5,421 nt of DNA from Fimenecus stercoravium (lineage in GTDB: Bacteria; Bacillota; Clostridia; Oscillospirales; Acutalibacteraceae). The stretch's first letter is position 1, and the number at the start of each line of letters is the position of its first letter. The notes beneath the pieces were generated by a model, which was not told the DNA's origin, did no database searches, and saw nothing but the letters and a program-made list of their open reading frames with translations. Both the position numbers and the translations under genes were made by a program. Shown here one piece after another: positions 5,258 to 5,421 of this stretch. Location: contig DVIC01000113.1 in the NCBI GenBank assembly GCA_018711545.1, positions 1 to 5,421 on the forward strand, written 5' to 3'.

Positions 5258-5421
5258 AGGATACAGCAGACAAACCACGCGCCATAAAACAATAAGTTGA
5301 TAGGCATTCCGAAAGCGGCCGTATGGAAAATAAATATACTTAAAACCGCAAGAGCGTTATATCCACCTGCTAAAATCGGCGGTAAGGCATACATCAGTTT
5401 TTCCCTTTTTGTATACATCTC
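5239..5421 (-). CDS. partial or small hydrophobic membrane protein of unknown function
   Basis: An open minus-strand frame enters from the right edge and ends with TGA at 5241-5239. From its first visible ATG (5418) it encodes 59 residues beginning MYTKREKLMYALPPILAGGY. Another ATG at 5394 has a weak AGGGA about 9 nt upstream and would give 51 residues. The protein has a short basic N-terminus (TKREK) and two strongly hydrophobic segments, at about residues 12-33 and 40-56, so it reads as a two-helix membrane protein or the C-terminal hairpin of a larger one. I recognise no family. The composition is clearly protein-like rather than random, but the start is uncertain because the frame stays open to the window edge. 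It lies immediately upstream of the phe promoter on the same strand. Confidence 0.5.
   Translation of the reverse strand, partial: EMYTKREKLMYALPPILAGGYNALAVLSIFIFHTAAFGMPINLLFYGAWFVCCILLQTSN

Noticed and set aside
5049..5285. 78-codon minus-strand ORF across the phe promoter and leader
   Set aside because: It overlaps the promoter and the conserved Stem I of the T-box and has no family resemblance, so it is open by chance. It could be mistaken for a leader peptide, but the control signals here are those of a T-box.
1..5421. CRISPR arrays, tRNA or rRNA genes, insertion sequences
   Set aside because: No regularly spaced repeats, tRNA-like cloverleaf, rRNA segment, transposase or terminal inverted repeats were seen.

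Overview
The window looks like a piece of a Gram-positive Bacillota chromosome, probably from the class Clostridia. The evidence is a pheS-pheT operon behind a T-box (tRNA-sensing) leader, strong AGGAGG-type ribosome sites, sigma-A-like promoters, a TTG start codon and a candidate CcpA (cre) operator. The genes look GC-rich while the intergenic stretches look AT-rich, as in many uncultured gut Clostridia. I cannot name a genus. Every supported gene reads leftward, on the minus strand.

Right to left: (a) 5239-5421 is the end of a small, very hydrophobic ORF entering from beyond the right edge. (b) 5203-5230 is a sigma-A-like promoter, followed by a roughly 250-nt T-box leader. The leader has a readable Stem I, a UUC (Phe) specifier triplet, a T-box bulge and a strong intrinsic terminator. 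(c) pheS (3854-4906, 350 aa, TTG start) and pheT (1474-3834, 786 aa) follow, 19 bp apart. They encode the alpha and beta subunits of phenylalanyl-tRNA synthetase. The logic is that uncharged tRNA-Phe binds the leader, favours the antiterminator and raises production of the enzyme that charges it. (d) A GC-rich terminator at 1427-1454 ends the operon, and its U-tract overlaps the -35 of the next promoter. (e) Two short chromate-transporter (CHR family) genes lie at 806-1369 and 252-809. They overlap by 4 bp and should form one translationally coupled, heteromeric membrane transporter. Their promoter carries a near-consensus cre site across the expected start point, suggesting carbon-catabolite control. 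(f) 1-251 is AT-rich and holds a weak terminator, a leftward promoter with a perfect TTGACA -35 box, a perfect 26-bp inverted repeat at its expected start site, and possibly the first codons of a gene leaving the left edge.

The gene content is ordinary housekeeping plus a known transporter type, and I see no new multi-gene system. The points worth a second look are regulatory: the non-canonical T-box bulge, the cre candidate on the CHR operon, the inverted repeats at the left edge, and the small membrane ORF just upstream of the phe promoter.
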